64,000 nucleotides of DNA, from NCBI RefSeq assembly GCF_002797815.1, contig NZ_PGFJ01000001.1:434001-498000 (forward strand), in the 5' to 3' direction. Positions 19,942-28,050 of this stretch are shown in pieces (position 1 is the first letter of the stretch; the number at the start of each line of letters is the position of its first letter). The DNA is from Mucilaginibacter auburnensis (lineage in GTDB: Bacteria > Bacteroidota > Bacteroidia > Sphingobacteriales > Sphingobacteriaceae). A program made the position numbers and the translations under genes. The notes under the pieces are model-generated. The model did no database searches and was not told the origin of the DNA. It saw nothing but the letters and a program-made list of their open reading frames with translations.

Positions 19942-22900
19942 ATGAAATATATTTTACTACCCTTTGTTATTGCCTTTATAATGGTTAGCAGCGCGATGGC
20001 TCAAACCGGAAGGCAGGTTTCGGGAATGATCGTTGACACTACCCAACTTTCCGTTCCGGGTACTACTGTTAAATACGTGTCAAACGCGGGCGACAGTACC
20101 TCAACCGTAACCGGCCTTGATGGCAAGTTTGTTTTTAGCAACATTAAAGGAACTTCAATTACTTTAACAATAACCTCTTTAGGTTATGAAGGCATCCGTA
20201 AGCGTTACAATTTTGCCGACGCTGATACCAAACCGCTTGATTTGGGTACTATTGTTTTAAAAGCAGAAACGAAAACCCTTAACCAGGTTAACATTGTTGG
20301 TATTATACCGGTGAAGATCAAAGAAGATACTGTTGCTTACAGTGTTTCCGCTTATCCGGTACGGCAGAACGCTCCTGTTGAGGACGTGATCAAGAAATTG
20401 CCGGGCGTTGATGTTGACGCTGCCGGTAACGTTACCACACAAGGTAAATCAGTTACAAAAATTCGTATCAACGGTAAAGACTACATGGGTGGCGACTTAC
20501 AGGCTGCAACCCGTAACCTGCCTGCTGATATATTGGAAAGCATCCAGTTAATTGATGACTACGGTGATCAGGCTAACTTAACCGGTGTACGTACAGGTGA
20601 ACCCGACAAAATTATTAACCTTACCATACGTGCCGACAGGAACTATGGTTATTCGTTACAAGCTACCGCAGGTGGCGGACGCGATTTATTACCTAAAGGA
20701 ATAAATGGCGAAGACGTTAATGATATGCGTTACCAGGGCTCTGTTAACTACTATAATTTTAAAGGAAACAGACAAATCACCGTATTAGCTAATACCAATA
20801 ATACCAATACCAACACCTTCAATTTTAGTCGCGGTGGTGGCGGTGGCGGCGGTGGCAACTTCGGCGGCGGCGGTGGTGGCGGCGGCAACTTCGGTGGCGG
20901 TGGTGGCGGCGGTGGCCGTGGCGGAGCCGGCGGTGGTAATGCTGGTGCCGGTGTAAGTAACCAAAACGGTATCACTGTTGCACGTTCTATCGGTGTTAAC
21001 TATCGCGATCAATGGGGCGAGAAAGTATCAACTTATGGTAGCTATAGCTTTAATGATAATACAACTAATACCAACTCTGTAACGCAACAAACCAACCAGG
21101 GTTCAGGTAACATTACCAACTCTACATCTTTTTCAAAAAACAGCCCAACCAACCATAGGTTTCAATATAACCTTGAGTGGAGACCTGATACTTTGAATTA
21201 TTTAAAAGTAGTACCATCTTTCACCAATTCGGTTGCTGATACCTACAGCGAGCAGGAGTCAATTTTAGCGCCTATAAATAACCCGAATGCAGTAATTAGA
21301 CATACAAAAACTACCACTGTTGGTAACTCAAGTTCACCTACGTTTGGTTTAACAGCGTTGTTTAATCACCGTTTTTCAAAAAAGGGCCGTAACCTGAGCA
21401 TCTTTTTAAACGGAAGCTCTTCAAACAGCACATCATATAGCAATCCAATAAACCAGTACATAGTTGGTACAGCGCCAGCCGTTGGTGCAACAACAGCTCC
21501 GCTGAATCAACAGATCAACCAGAAAAACACATCTACTTCATACAGTGGTAACGTATCATACATGGAGCCATTCAGTAAAGTGTCTTTCCTTGAACTTAAC
21601 TACAACTTTAGCCGTTCGAAAACAACGAATGACAGGGTTACTTATGATCTGGATAGCGGAAGCCCGGTACCGTTTGACAGGTTAACCAATAAATACGACT
21701 TTACTTTCACTACACATAGAGTTGGGTTGAACTACCGCTTAATTGAAACTAAATATAACCTGACCTTAGGTGTAGGTGTACAGCCATCAACTTTAGAAGG
21801 ACAATCATCACTTAGCGCAAGTAATAATTTCCCTCCTACAGTTAAAAAGCAAACTAACTTTGTGCCTGCTGCGCGTTTCATCTACCAATTTTCAAGAAAC
21901 GAATCGCTTACCTTTAACTATAATGGTAGCGCAAGCCAACCAAGTTTTGACCAGTTGCAGCCTGTAGCAGATTATTCAAATCCGCTTTACCCAACTCAAG
22001 GTAATCCTGATTTGAAGCAACAGTTCAGCAACAACTTCTCGTTGCGTTATAACACTTTTGGAATAGCATCGGGTAACGTGTTTTTTGTGAATTTATCATA
22101 CAATAAAACCGATAATGCTGTTGTAACCAGAACCAGTTATTTGCCCAATAACGTAATATTAACACGTTACTTAAATGCAGACGGTTTTTATTCAGCATCA
22201 GGTAATATCTTGTTTTCAAAACCTTGGGCCGAACGTAAGTACACAGTGTCTGTTAACAGTGGCGTGAGCTACTCAAATAATGTTAGCTATATTGATCAGG
22301 GCGATAATACACCTTTGCAAGAAAACATCGGTAAAACGTTAACCGTTTCGCCAGGTGCCCGTTTCAGGCTTGATCTGACAGACATTATTGATGCACAGGC
22401 AAGCGCCAACTACACCATCAATAAAACAACTAACTCAATAAGCACTGCTTTAGGTGGTCAAAACGTTAATACACGTACATTGGCTTTAGGCCTTACCGGT
22501 AAAAACTACTTTGGTGATTGGACAGTTAGCTATGATTATTCAAAACAAATTAACTCCGGCTACACCATTCCGGTTACCAATCCTAACATTATCAGCGCTT
22601 ATGTAGAGCGTCGTTTCCTGCAGGGAAATAAAGCGACTATCAGATTAGCTGCATTTGACTTGTTGAACCAAAATACTGGTTTTACAACTACTCAAGCCAA
22701 CGGTAACGTTACCCAAACGCAAACTAACCGTTTAGGCCGTTACTTTATGTTGTCATTCTCGCTACGCTTGCAAAAGTTTGCAGGCAAAGCACCGTCACAA
22801 CCTGAAAATGATTTCAGAAGAGGTCGTGGTGAAGGTGGTCCGGGTGGTCCTGGCGGTCGTCCTGCTGGTGGCCCTGGTGGTGCCGGCGGCTTTGGCGGCG

Positions 22901-22953
22901 GTCCTGGTGGCGGTGGCCCTGGCGGCGGCGGCTTCGGTGGCGGCGGTTTCTAA
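19942..22953 (+). CDS. TonB-type outer-membrane barrel protein with glycine-rich loops
   Basis: 1003 aa. A signal peptide (ending SSAMAQ) is followed by a carboxypeptidase-regulatory-like domain (about 25-105, VSGMIVDTTQLSVPGTTV), a plug-like region (about 120-230, VEDVIKKLPGVDVDAAGNV, KIRINGKDYMGG) and a long beta barrel of the OMP_b-brl_3 type. Two glycine-rich tracts stand out: residues 297-338 in an early barrel loop and 957-1003 at the very C-terminus, so the usual C-terminal aromatic strand is buried upstream. No SusD partner is adjacent, and no substrate is evident. It ends at a strong terminator. Confidence 0.82.
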   Translation: MKYILLPFVIAFIMVSSAMAQTGRQVSGMIVDTTQLSVPGTTVKYVSNAGDSTSTVTGLDGKFVFSNIKGTSITLTITSLGYEGIRKRYNFADADTKPLDLGTIVLKAETKTLNQVNIVGIIPVKIKEDTVAYSVSAYPVRQNAPVEDVIKKLPGVDVDAAGNVTTQGKSVTKIRINGKDYMGGDLQAATRNLPADILESIQLIDDYGDQANLTGVRTGEPDKIINLTIRADRNYGYSLQATAGGGRDLLPKGINGEDVNDMRYQGSVNYYNFKGNRQITVLANTNNTNTNTFNFSRGGGGGGGGNFGGGGGGGGNFGGGGGGGGRGGAGGGNAGAGVSNQNGITVARSIGVNYRDQWGEKVSTYGSYSFNDNTTNTNSVTQQTNQGSGNITNSTSFSKNSPTNHRFQYNLEWRPDTLNYLKVVPSFTNSVADTYSEQESILAPINNPNAVIRHTKTTTVGNSSSPTFGLTALFNHRFSKKGRNLSIFLNGSSSNSTSYSNPINQYIVGTAPAVGATTAPLNQQINQKNTSTSYSGNVSYMEPFSKVSFLELNYNFSRSKTTNDRVTYDLDSGSPVPFDRLTNKYDFTFTTHRVGLNYRLIETKYNLTLGVGVQPSTLEGQSSLSASNNFPPTVKKQTNFVPAARFIYQFSRNESLTFNYNGSASQPSFDQLQPVADYSNPLYPTQGNPDLKQQFSNNFSLRYNTFGIASGNVFFVNLSYNKTDNAVVTRTSYLPNNVILTRYLNADGFYSASGNILFSKPWAERKYTVSVNSGVSYSNNVSYIDQGDNTPLQENIGKTLTVSPGARFRLDLTDIIDAQASANYTINKTTNSISTALGGQNVNTRTLALGLTGKNYFGDWTVSYDYSKQINSGYTIPVTNPNIISAYVERRFLQGNKATIRLAAFDLLNQNTGFTTTQANGNVTQTQTNRLGRYFMLSFSLRLQKFAGKAPSQPENDFRRGRGEGGPGGPGGRPAGGPGGAGGFGGGPGGGGPGGGGFGGGGF

Positions 22954-22974
22954 TCGTGCTTTAAAATAATATTC

Positions 22975-23003
22975 AACCCCGCGGTAAACCCGCGGGGTTT
23001 TTT
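22975..23003 (+). terminator. Terminator after the TonB-type gene
   Basis: AACCCCGCGG (22975-22984) pairs with CCGCGGGGTT (22990-22999) over a 5-nt loop and is followed by TTTTTT. This is a very GC-rich, strong intrinsic terminator, 22 nt after the stop codon. Confidence 0.92.
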
Positions 23004-23030
23004 GTTAGCGCTTATTTGTAATTTGCAGCC

Positions 23031-23477
23031 ATGAATAAGCTCATAGCATCTATTGGCGGCATTGGATATATTAAAGGCGGTGGCACCATTGCCGCAGCTG
23101 TTACCTGTGGTTCGATCTGGTTGTTATGGCATGGGGGCGTTAGTCCACTTGTGTTTTTTGCGCTTTGTATAGCAGTTACGCTACTCGGGGTGTTTGTAGG
23201 CAATAAGGTGGAGCCTTATTGGGGGAAAGACAGCTACAGGGTAGTAATAGATGAAGTAGCCGGCATGTGGATAACAGTTTTGTTTCTGCCACCAAGCTTG
23301 AGTTTGCTCATTGCAGGCTTTATTCTATTCCGATTTTTTGATATAGTTAAACCGCTTGGCGTTAGGCGCATGGAGGTTTTCCCCGGTGGATGGGGAGTAA
23401 TGGCTGATGATGTGCTGGCAGGTATATATGCCAACATTGTACTACAAGTGGCGGTATTTTTCCATTTGCTTGGTTAA
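23031..23477 (+). CDS. pgpA: Phosphatidylglycerophosphatase A
   Basis: 148-aa inner-membrane protein that removes the terminal phosphate of phosphatidylglycerophosphate. The PgpA motifs are present: GYIKGGGTIAAAV near the start, VIDEVAGMWI, and FRFFDIVKPLGVRRME with MADDVLAGIYAN. Three to four membrane helices are predicted by eye. The start follows two TTTG words (22-31 nt upstream) that are imperfect -7 boxes. It converges on the carboxylesterase gene. Confidence 0.9.
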   Translation: MNKLIASIGGIGYIKGGGTIAAAVTCGSIWLLWHGGVSPLVFFALCIAVTLLGVFVGNKVEPYWGKDSYRVVIDEVAGMWITVLFLPPSLSLLIAGFILFRFFDIVKPLGVRRMEVFPGGWGVMADDVLAGIYANIVLQVAVFFHLLG

Positions 23478-23515
23478 GTTAGCTTTCACCCTAATTGGGC
23501 AAAAGCTAACCTTTA
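23478..23515 (+). terminator. pgpA terminator
   Basis: GTTAGCTTT (23478-23486) pairs with AAAGCTAAC (23502-23510), with a further CCC/GGG pair inside the loop. It is followed by a T-rich tract and lies just beyond the pgpA stop, between convergent genes. Confidence 0.65.
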
Positions 23516-23524
23516 TGTCTTTTC

Positions 23525-25081
23525 TTATTTTATTAAACCATCCATCAAAGCATAACGTGCCTGGGTGTTATCGGGAACCGCTTTGGTCTCAGCATCTATT
23601 ATCATCACCTTGTTATTTCCTGCACTTTGCATGGTGTCCCATTTAGGCAAGCCTGCGCCATTAGGATTTCCGGTTTTGATAAAGTTCACAAATAAAGCAT
23701 GCATCACATCAGCTGTTTTATAGTCTTCGGGCGTCCAGTTGTAGGTTTTGTTATAATGCAGATTGCCCATGGCGTATTCAATCTCTGCTGAGTGCACTGC
23801 GCCTGTTGGCGCTTCGGCCTCAGTTGCCAGTTTAGGTCGCGGGCGGGTGTATAAATATCTGTAAACCGGAGTCTTTTGGGTGCGGGCATGCATATCTATC
23901 AGTTTCCAGGTACTAAACGCAATAAACCTGTCAGAGGCTAACGCGTTGCCGGAAGCGATAATTTCTTCTTTTGTTGCTGCCGGATACTGCCGAAAAACAT
24001 CATTGCCTTTATCGCCATATAAGCGTTGCAAAGCAGCTTTGTAATTTTCAACAGTTGGCGCGTTGCCTCTGCCTAAAATGCTTTTGTAGTCGCCTTCTGC
24101 CGAGTTCCATCCGGCTAACAGGGCAACAGGCATTTGCTTACCCGCTGCAAATATTTCCTGAGGCTGTTGAGGCAAAAAGTAACCATCAACCGTGCACCCA
24201 AAGCGTCCGCTTGCTCCCCATTTTAGTAACGAATCGGCAGGTATCTTGCGTAAGTCGGCCAAAGACGTAGCCTTAACTTTTGCCGCGAAATCAACGCCGA
24301 TCTTCTCAGCAGCAGCCAGAGGTGTTGGCGATAGATTACCTAACAATGCACCACTTTCTGCAATAGCCGCCCTGAATAAACCTTTTGATAACGGAGATGC
24401 CATTTGAGCCGAAACCGACATAGACCCGGCGGATTCCCCGGCAATGGTAACTTTATCCGGATCGCCCCCAAAAGCAGCTATGTTTTTCTTTACCCATTCT
24501 AAAGCCGCGTGCTGGTCCATCAAACCATAGTTGCCCGATGCATGATTAGGAGACTCTTTGGTCAACTCAGGATGTGCCATGAAACCAAACACACCTAAAC
24601 GATAGTTAACTGTAAGAGCCACTATTCCCTTTTTGGCCATGCTTTCCCCGTCATAACGCCCTTCCGAACCGTCTCCGGTTCTGAAGCCACCGCCATAGAA
24701 ATAAACCAGGACAGGCAGTTTTTCGTTAGCTGTTTTGGCAGGTGTCCAAACGTTAAGGTATAAGCAGTCTTCGCTTTTGCCCGCGCTACGGAATATCATG
24801 TCGCTATATAGTGGCTGTTGCATGGCCTGCGCGGCAAAGTGGTCGGCTTTTAAAACGCCCTGCCAGTTATCAGCTGGTTGGGGCGCTTTCCAACGCAGAT
24901 CGCCAACCGGCGGTTTGGCAAACGGGATACCTTTAAATGAACGCACGCCACTGGCCTCTGTTACACCCTGAACTGTGCCATTGGCCGTTTTTACCTGTGG
25001 ATTATTACTGCTCATATTTTGCGCATTGCCCGCCAATACAGCAGTTAATGCCGCGGTAAGCAAAAATATTTTTTTGTTCAT
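23525..25081 (-). CDS. Secreted carboxylesterase, type B family
   Basis: 518 aa. It has a signal peptide (cleavage near LAGNAQ) and the carboxylesterase/lipase type-B fold, the family of para-nitrobenzyl esterases. The oxyanion region is VYFYGGGFRTGDG and the nucleophile is the serine of GESAGSMS. EDCLYLNVWTP is the second family signature. An acid in GWNSAEGDY and a histidine in GAVHSAEIEY complete the expected triad. The substrate is unknown. It is monocistronic, and no promoter of the TAnnTTTG type was clear. Confidence 0.85.
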   Translation of the reverse strand: MNKKIFLLTAALTAVLAGNAQNMSSNNPQVKTANGTVQGVTEASGVRSFKGIPFAKPPVGDLRWKAPQPADNWQGVLKADHFAAQAMQQPLYSDMIFRSAGKSEDCLYLNVWTPAKTANEKLPVLVYFYGGGFRTGDGSEGRYDGESMAKKGIVALTVNYRLGVFGFMAHPELTKESPNHASGNYGLMDQHAALEWVKKNIAAFGGDPDKVTIAGESAGSMSVSAQMASPLSKGLFRAAIAESGALLGNLSPTPLAAAEKIGVDFAAKVKATSLADLRKIPADSLLKWGASGRFGCTVDGYFLPQQPQEIFAAGKQMPVALLAGWNSAEGDYKSILGRGNAPTVENYKAALQRLYGDKGNDVFRQYPAATKEEIIASGNALASDRFIAFSTWKLIDMHARTQKTPVYRYLYTRPRPKLATEAEAPTGAVHSAEIEYAMGNLHYNKTYNWTPEDYKTADVMHALFVNFIKTGNPNGAGLPKWDTMQSAGNNKVMIIDAETKAVPDNTQARYALMDGLIK

Positions 25082-25160
25082 GAAGCTTTAAGTCTGATAT
25101 GGGTTTACACAAACTTATTGTTTATTCGGCTCACAACAAAATAAAGCAGGCAGAAGGGGT

Positions 25161-26030
25161 TTAGCCGAACAGGTTACTGCTGAGGTAGCGGTCGCCCCGG
25201 TCGCAACAGATGAAAACAATGGTGCCTTCTTCAATCTCGCCGGCCAGTTTAATAGCTGCCGAAAGCGCGCCTCCACTGCTCATACCGGCAAAAATGCCTT
25301 CTTCGCGGCACATTTTTCGGGTGGTTTGTATGGCTTCCTCTTCTGAGATATCCATTACGCGGTCAACGCGTTTTGGATCGAATATTTTTGGCAGGTAAGC
25401 TTCCGGCCAACGGCGTATACCTGGTATAGATGAGTTTTCGGTAGGTTGACATCCTACAATTTGAATATCCGGATTTACTTCCTTTAAAAACTTTGAGCAG
25501 CCCATAATGGTACCGGTGGTTCCCATAGCGCTCACAAAGTGGGTGATCTTGTGTTCGGTATCGCGCCAAATCTCCGGACCGGTTGTATAATAATGGGCCA
25601 TGTAATTATCGGCGTTGGCAAACTGGTTCAGCAAAAATGCTTCACCTTTGGCGGCTTTTTCTTCCGCATAATCACGGCAGGCCTCTATTCCTTCCAGCAA
25701 GGTAACTTTCGCGCCGAATGCCTCCATGGTTAAGGTGCGTTCGCGGGTGGAATTAGATGGCAAAACCAGTTCAATTTCTAATCCGAACAGCCCCGCTATC
25801 ATGGCCAATGCAATGCCGGTGTTGCCGCTGGTAGCCTCTATCAGTTTTGAGCCGTTACTGATATCGCCACGTTCTAACGCGCTTTTTATCATGTTGTAGG
25901 CAGCACGATCTTTCACACTGCCGCCGGGGTTATTGCCCTCCAGCTTGCCAAAAAGCTTAACTTTTGGATTTGGGTTTAGCCGGGTGATCTCCACCAATGG
26001 TGTGTTCCCTATCAGATCAAGCATTCCCAT
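25161..26030 (-). CDS. cysM: Cysteine synthase (CysM type)
   Basis: 289-aa PLP enzyme that makes cysteine from O-acetylserine and sulfide (or thiosulfate). GNTPLVEI at the start and the PLP lysine in NNPGGSVKDRAAYNMI are family hallmarks, as are EATSGNTGIALAM and the phosphate loop SAMGTTGTIMG. The CysM assignment over CysK rests on overall length and on the IEEGTIVFICCDRGDRYLSSNLF ending, and is moderate. It starts 3 nt after the cysE stop, so the two form an operon and the products probably bind each other. Confidence 0.88.
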   Translation of the reverse strand: MGMLDLIGNTPLVEITRLNPNPKVKLFGKLEGNNPGGSVKDRAAYNMIKSALERGDISNGSKLIEATSGNTGIALAMIAGLFGLEIELVLPSNSTRERTLTMEAFGAKVTLLEGIEACRDYAEEKAAKGEAFLLNQFANADNYMAHYYTTGPEIWRDTEHKITHFVSAMGTTGTIMGCSKFLKEVNPDIQIVGCQPTENSSIPGIRRWPEAYLPKIFDPKRVDRVMDISEEEAIQTTRKMCREEGIFAGMSSGGALSAAIKLAGEIEEGTIVFICCDRGDRYLSSNLFG

Positions 26031-26033
26031 ATG

Positions 26034-26849
26034 TTATTGTGTTTTTTCTATGTTTTTAGACACCTTTATCATGGGGGTATGATAAACGGTAGAGTAGGGT
26101 TCAACGCTGGCGGTTATCCAAACGTTACCACCAATTATACTGTCGTGGCCAATTATGGTGTTGCCACCCAAAATGGTAGCCCCCGAGTAAATAACAACAT
26201 TGTCTTCAACGGTTGGATGGCGTTTTATGTGAGCCAGATTTTTAGCTACACTCAACGCGCCAAGCGTAACGCCCTGGTACAATTTTACGTGTTTGCCAAT
26301 CTGCGTTGTTTCGCCTATAACTATACCCGTACCGTGGTCAATGTGGAAGTACTCGTCTATTTCAGCACCCGGGTGTATATCAATACCTGTTTTAGAATGG
26401 GCATGTTCGGTTAATATACGGGGTAAAAGCGGCACGTCTAACGTAACCAGACTATGCGCCAGGCGGTAAAATGATATAGCGTAAAATCCCGGATAAGTGC
26501 GCACTACCTCAAACTCACTGCGTGCTGCCGGGTCGCCGTTGAAAATGGCCTGGATATCGGTATTTAAAATGGCGTAAAGTTGCGGCAGGCCATCAAAAAA
26601 AGCTTTAGCTATTTTTTCATTATCGCAGTTGCTGCACTCGCGCGTGGCGGCCATTATATGGCATAGCTCCTGCTGTAGTTTGGCAAACTCTTCCTGCAAT
26701 TGCGGGTAAGTAAAAAATACCTTTTTTGATTGCTCAGGATAAAGCAAACGAATAACCTGCAGCGCCCAATCGGTAATTTCCTTGTTGGACGGAACGGCAG
26801 CTGCCTGTTGTTGCTTATCTAAAATTTGCCGGTAAAATTCTTCGTTCAT
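26034..26849 (-). CDS. cysE: Serine O-acetyltransferase
   Basis: 271 aa. It acetylates serine with acetyl-CoA, the first step of cysteine synthesis. The N-terminal half is helical. The C-terminal half is a left-handed hexapeptide-repeat helix with HPGAEIDEYFHIDHGTGIVI, the catalytic histidine region, and GGNTIIGHDSIIGG. It is the EpsC-like long form common in Bacteroidota, whose end (PMIKVSKNIEKTQ) differs from the enteric CysE tail. It is the first gene of the cysE-cysM operon. A small palindrome TTGGT-gtt-ACCAA (26853-26865) sits just before the start. Confidence 0.9.
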   Translation of the reverse strand: MNEEFYRQILDKQQQAAAVPSNKEITDWALQVIRLLYPEQSKKVFFTYPQLQEEFAKLQQELCHIMAATRECSNCDNEKIAKAFFDGLPQLYAILNTDIQAIFNGDPAARSEFEVVRTYPGFYAISFYRLAHSLVTLDVPLLPRILTEHAHSKTGIDIHPGAEIDEYFHIDHGTGIVIGETTQIGKHVKLYQGVTLGALSVAKNLAHIKRHPTVEDNVVIYSGATILGGNTIIGHDSIIGGNVWITASVEPYSTVYHTPMIKVSKNIEKTQ

Positions 26850-26962
26850 TTTTTGGTGTTACCAATGCATTACAAGTTTAAATAAAAAAATGTTGTTTGG
26901 AGGTAAAAAATGCGTAGCAGTTTCATTCACGCGTACAAACGCCAAATTATTTGCGGGAAAAT

Positions 26963-27015
26963 TTTGCCTTTGTCAAATATTATATTTTACTTTGTTTAAC
27001 AAAGTGCTTTTTAAA
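26963..27015 (+). promoter_or_regulatory. Promoter and operator of the membrane protein/wHTH operon
   Basis: TTTG (26963-26966), a 20-nt gap and TTACTTTG (26987-26994) form a good -33/-7 promoter. Overlapping it, ACTTTG-tttaa-CAAAGT (26989-27005) is a palindrome, and AAAGTGCTTTTTAAA continues to the ATG. The same arrangement recurs before creD, suggesting one regulator for both. Confidence 0.6.
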
Positions 27016-27647
27016 TGAAGGAAAATGACATTCAGCATGACCTGGCCTCCATCCGTAGTTTGATGGAGCGTTCATCAAAATTCATCTCGCTCAGCGGGTT
27101 CTCGGGTGTTTTGGCCGGAATATATGCGCTGATAGGTGCCGCCGTTGCTTACTTTATGCTTTACGATGGCGACAACCGCATGTATAGCGTTCATGCAAGC
27201 GCGGAAACGGCACTGTTCGAAGATGTTATTTTGATCAAATTAGTTACTATAGCTGCTGTGGTGCTGGTGTTTTCTATAAGTACGGGTATTATACTTACCT
27301 ATCAAAAGGCACGTAGAAAAAGTCAGCCTATGTGGGGAAAGGCCAGCAAAGACCTGCTGTTTAGCATGTTGGTTCCTTTGCTAAGCGGTGGGGTGTTAAT
27401 AATGATATTGCTGTATCGTGGCTACTACGGTATTGTTGCGCCTTCAACATTAATATTTTACGGACTGGCATTGATCAGCGCGAGCAACTTTACTTATACC
27501 GATGTGAAGTTTTTAGGCTTGTGCGATGTAGTGCTTGGCTTAATTGCCGCTTGCTTACCCGGCTATGGTTTAGTATTTTGGGCGCTTGGTTTTGGGGTGC
27601 TGCATATTGTATATGGCAGCGTAATGTATTTTAAATACGACAGGTGA
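27015..27647 (+). CDS. Multi-pass membrane protein of unknown function
   Basis: 210 aa with a cytoplasmic N-terminus (KENDIQHDLASIRSLMERSSKFISL) and about five to six hydrophobic helices. The opening DLxxIRxxMERSxxFxSLSGxSGxxAGxxAL is a pattern I associate with membrane proteins encoded next to winged-helix regulators in Bacteroidota; the function is unknown. Its stop overlaps the GTG of the next gene (GTGA), so translation is coupled. The probable role is to sense or to anchor the regulator, which is inference from the pairing. Confidence 0.7.
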   Translation: MKENDIQHDLASIRSLMERSSKFISLSGFSGVLAGIYALIGAAVAYFMLYDGDNRMYSVHASAETALFEDVILIKLVTIAAVVLVFSISTGIILTYQKARRKSQPMWGKASKDLLFSMLVPLLSGGVLIMILLYRGYYGIVAPSTLIFYGLALISASNFTYTDVKFLGLCDVVLGLIAACLPGYGLVFWALGFGVLHIVYGSVMYFKYDR

Positions 27648-27952
27648 AGATACCTTTTGACAAATTAGATAAAGCTTTTGAGAACCGGGTACGCTTGCAA
27701 ATAATGAGCGTGCTGGTGGCTAACCAGCGGTATGATTTTAACTCGCTGAAAGAGCTGCTGGAAGTTACCGACGGTAACCTGGCATCGCACTTAAAAGCTT
27801 TGGAAAAGGAGGAATATATTATGGTCAATAAATCTTTTTTAGGACGAAAACCCAACACTAACTATGAAGCTACTGATAAAGGCAAGCAGGCATTCAAGCG
27901 TCATCTGGATGCTTTGGAGAAGCTTATTTTTTTCCAACAGAACATAAAGTAA
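27644..27952 (+). CDS. Winged-helix transcriptional regulator
   Basis: 102 aa, a single winged helix-turn-helix domain of the ArsR/MarR-like type (HTH_34 group): FDKLDKAFENRVRLQIMSVL, FNSLKELLEVTDGNLASHLKAL as the HTH, then the wing YIMVNKSFLGRKPNTNYEATDKG. There is no effector domain. The GTG start overlaps the upstream TGA. It is placed between its own promoter/operator and creD, whose promoter has the same sequence pattern. It probably represses both units. Confidence 0.85.
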   Translation: MKIPFDKLDKAFENRVRLQIMSVLVANQRYDFNSLKELLEVTDGNLASHLKALEKEEYIMVNKSFLGRKPNTNYEATDKGKQAFKRHLDALEKLIFFQQNIK

Positions 27953-27965
27953 ATTTTTTTATCCA

Positions 27966-27994
27966 TTTACTTTGAATTTAAAAGTACTTTTAAA
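27966..27994 (+). promoter_or_regulatory. creD promoter-operator
   Basis: TTTACTTTG (27966-27974, a one-mismatch -7 box) is followed by the perfect 18-bp palindrome TTTAAAAGTACTTTTAAA (27977-27994). The block aligns closely with the one before the membrane/wHTH operon (26986-27015). Confidence 0.6.
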
Positions 27995-28050
27995 ATTTTA
28001 TTAAGAATGAAAAAGTAATACTTATCAAGCCAAAAAGAAAATCAAACAAC

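Noticed and set aside
20751..21012. Proline-rich and threonine/alanine-rich frames on the minus strand
   Set aside because: They are antisense readings of the glycine codons in the TonB-type gene.
26031..26414. 127-codon + strand frame over cysE
   Set aside because: Shadow frame of the conserved hexapeptide-repeat enzyme; the sequence shows only reversed repeat composition.
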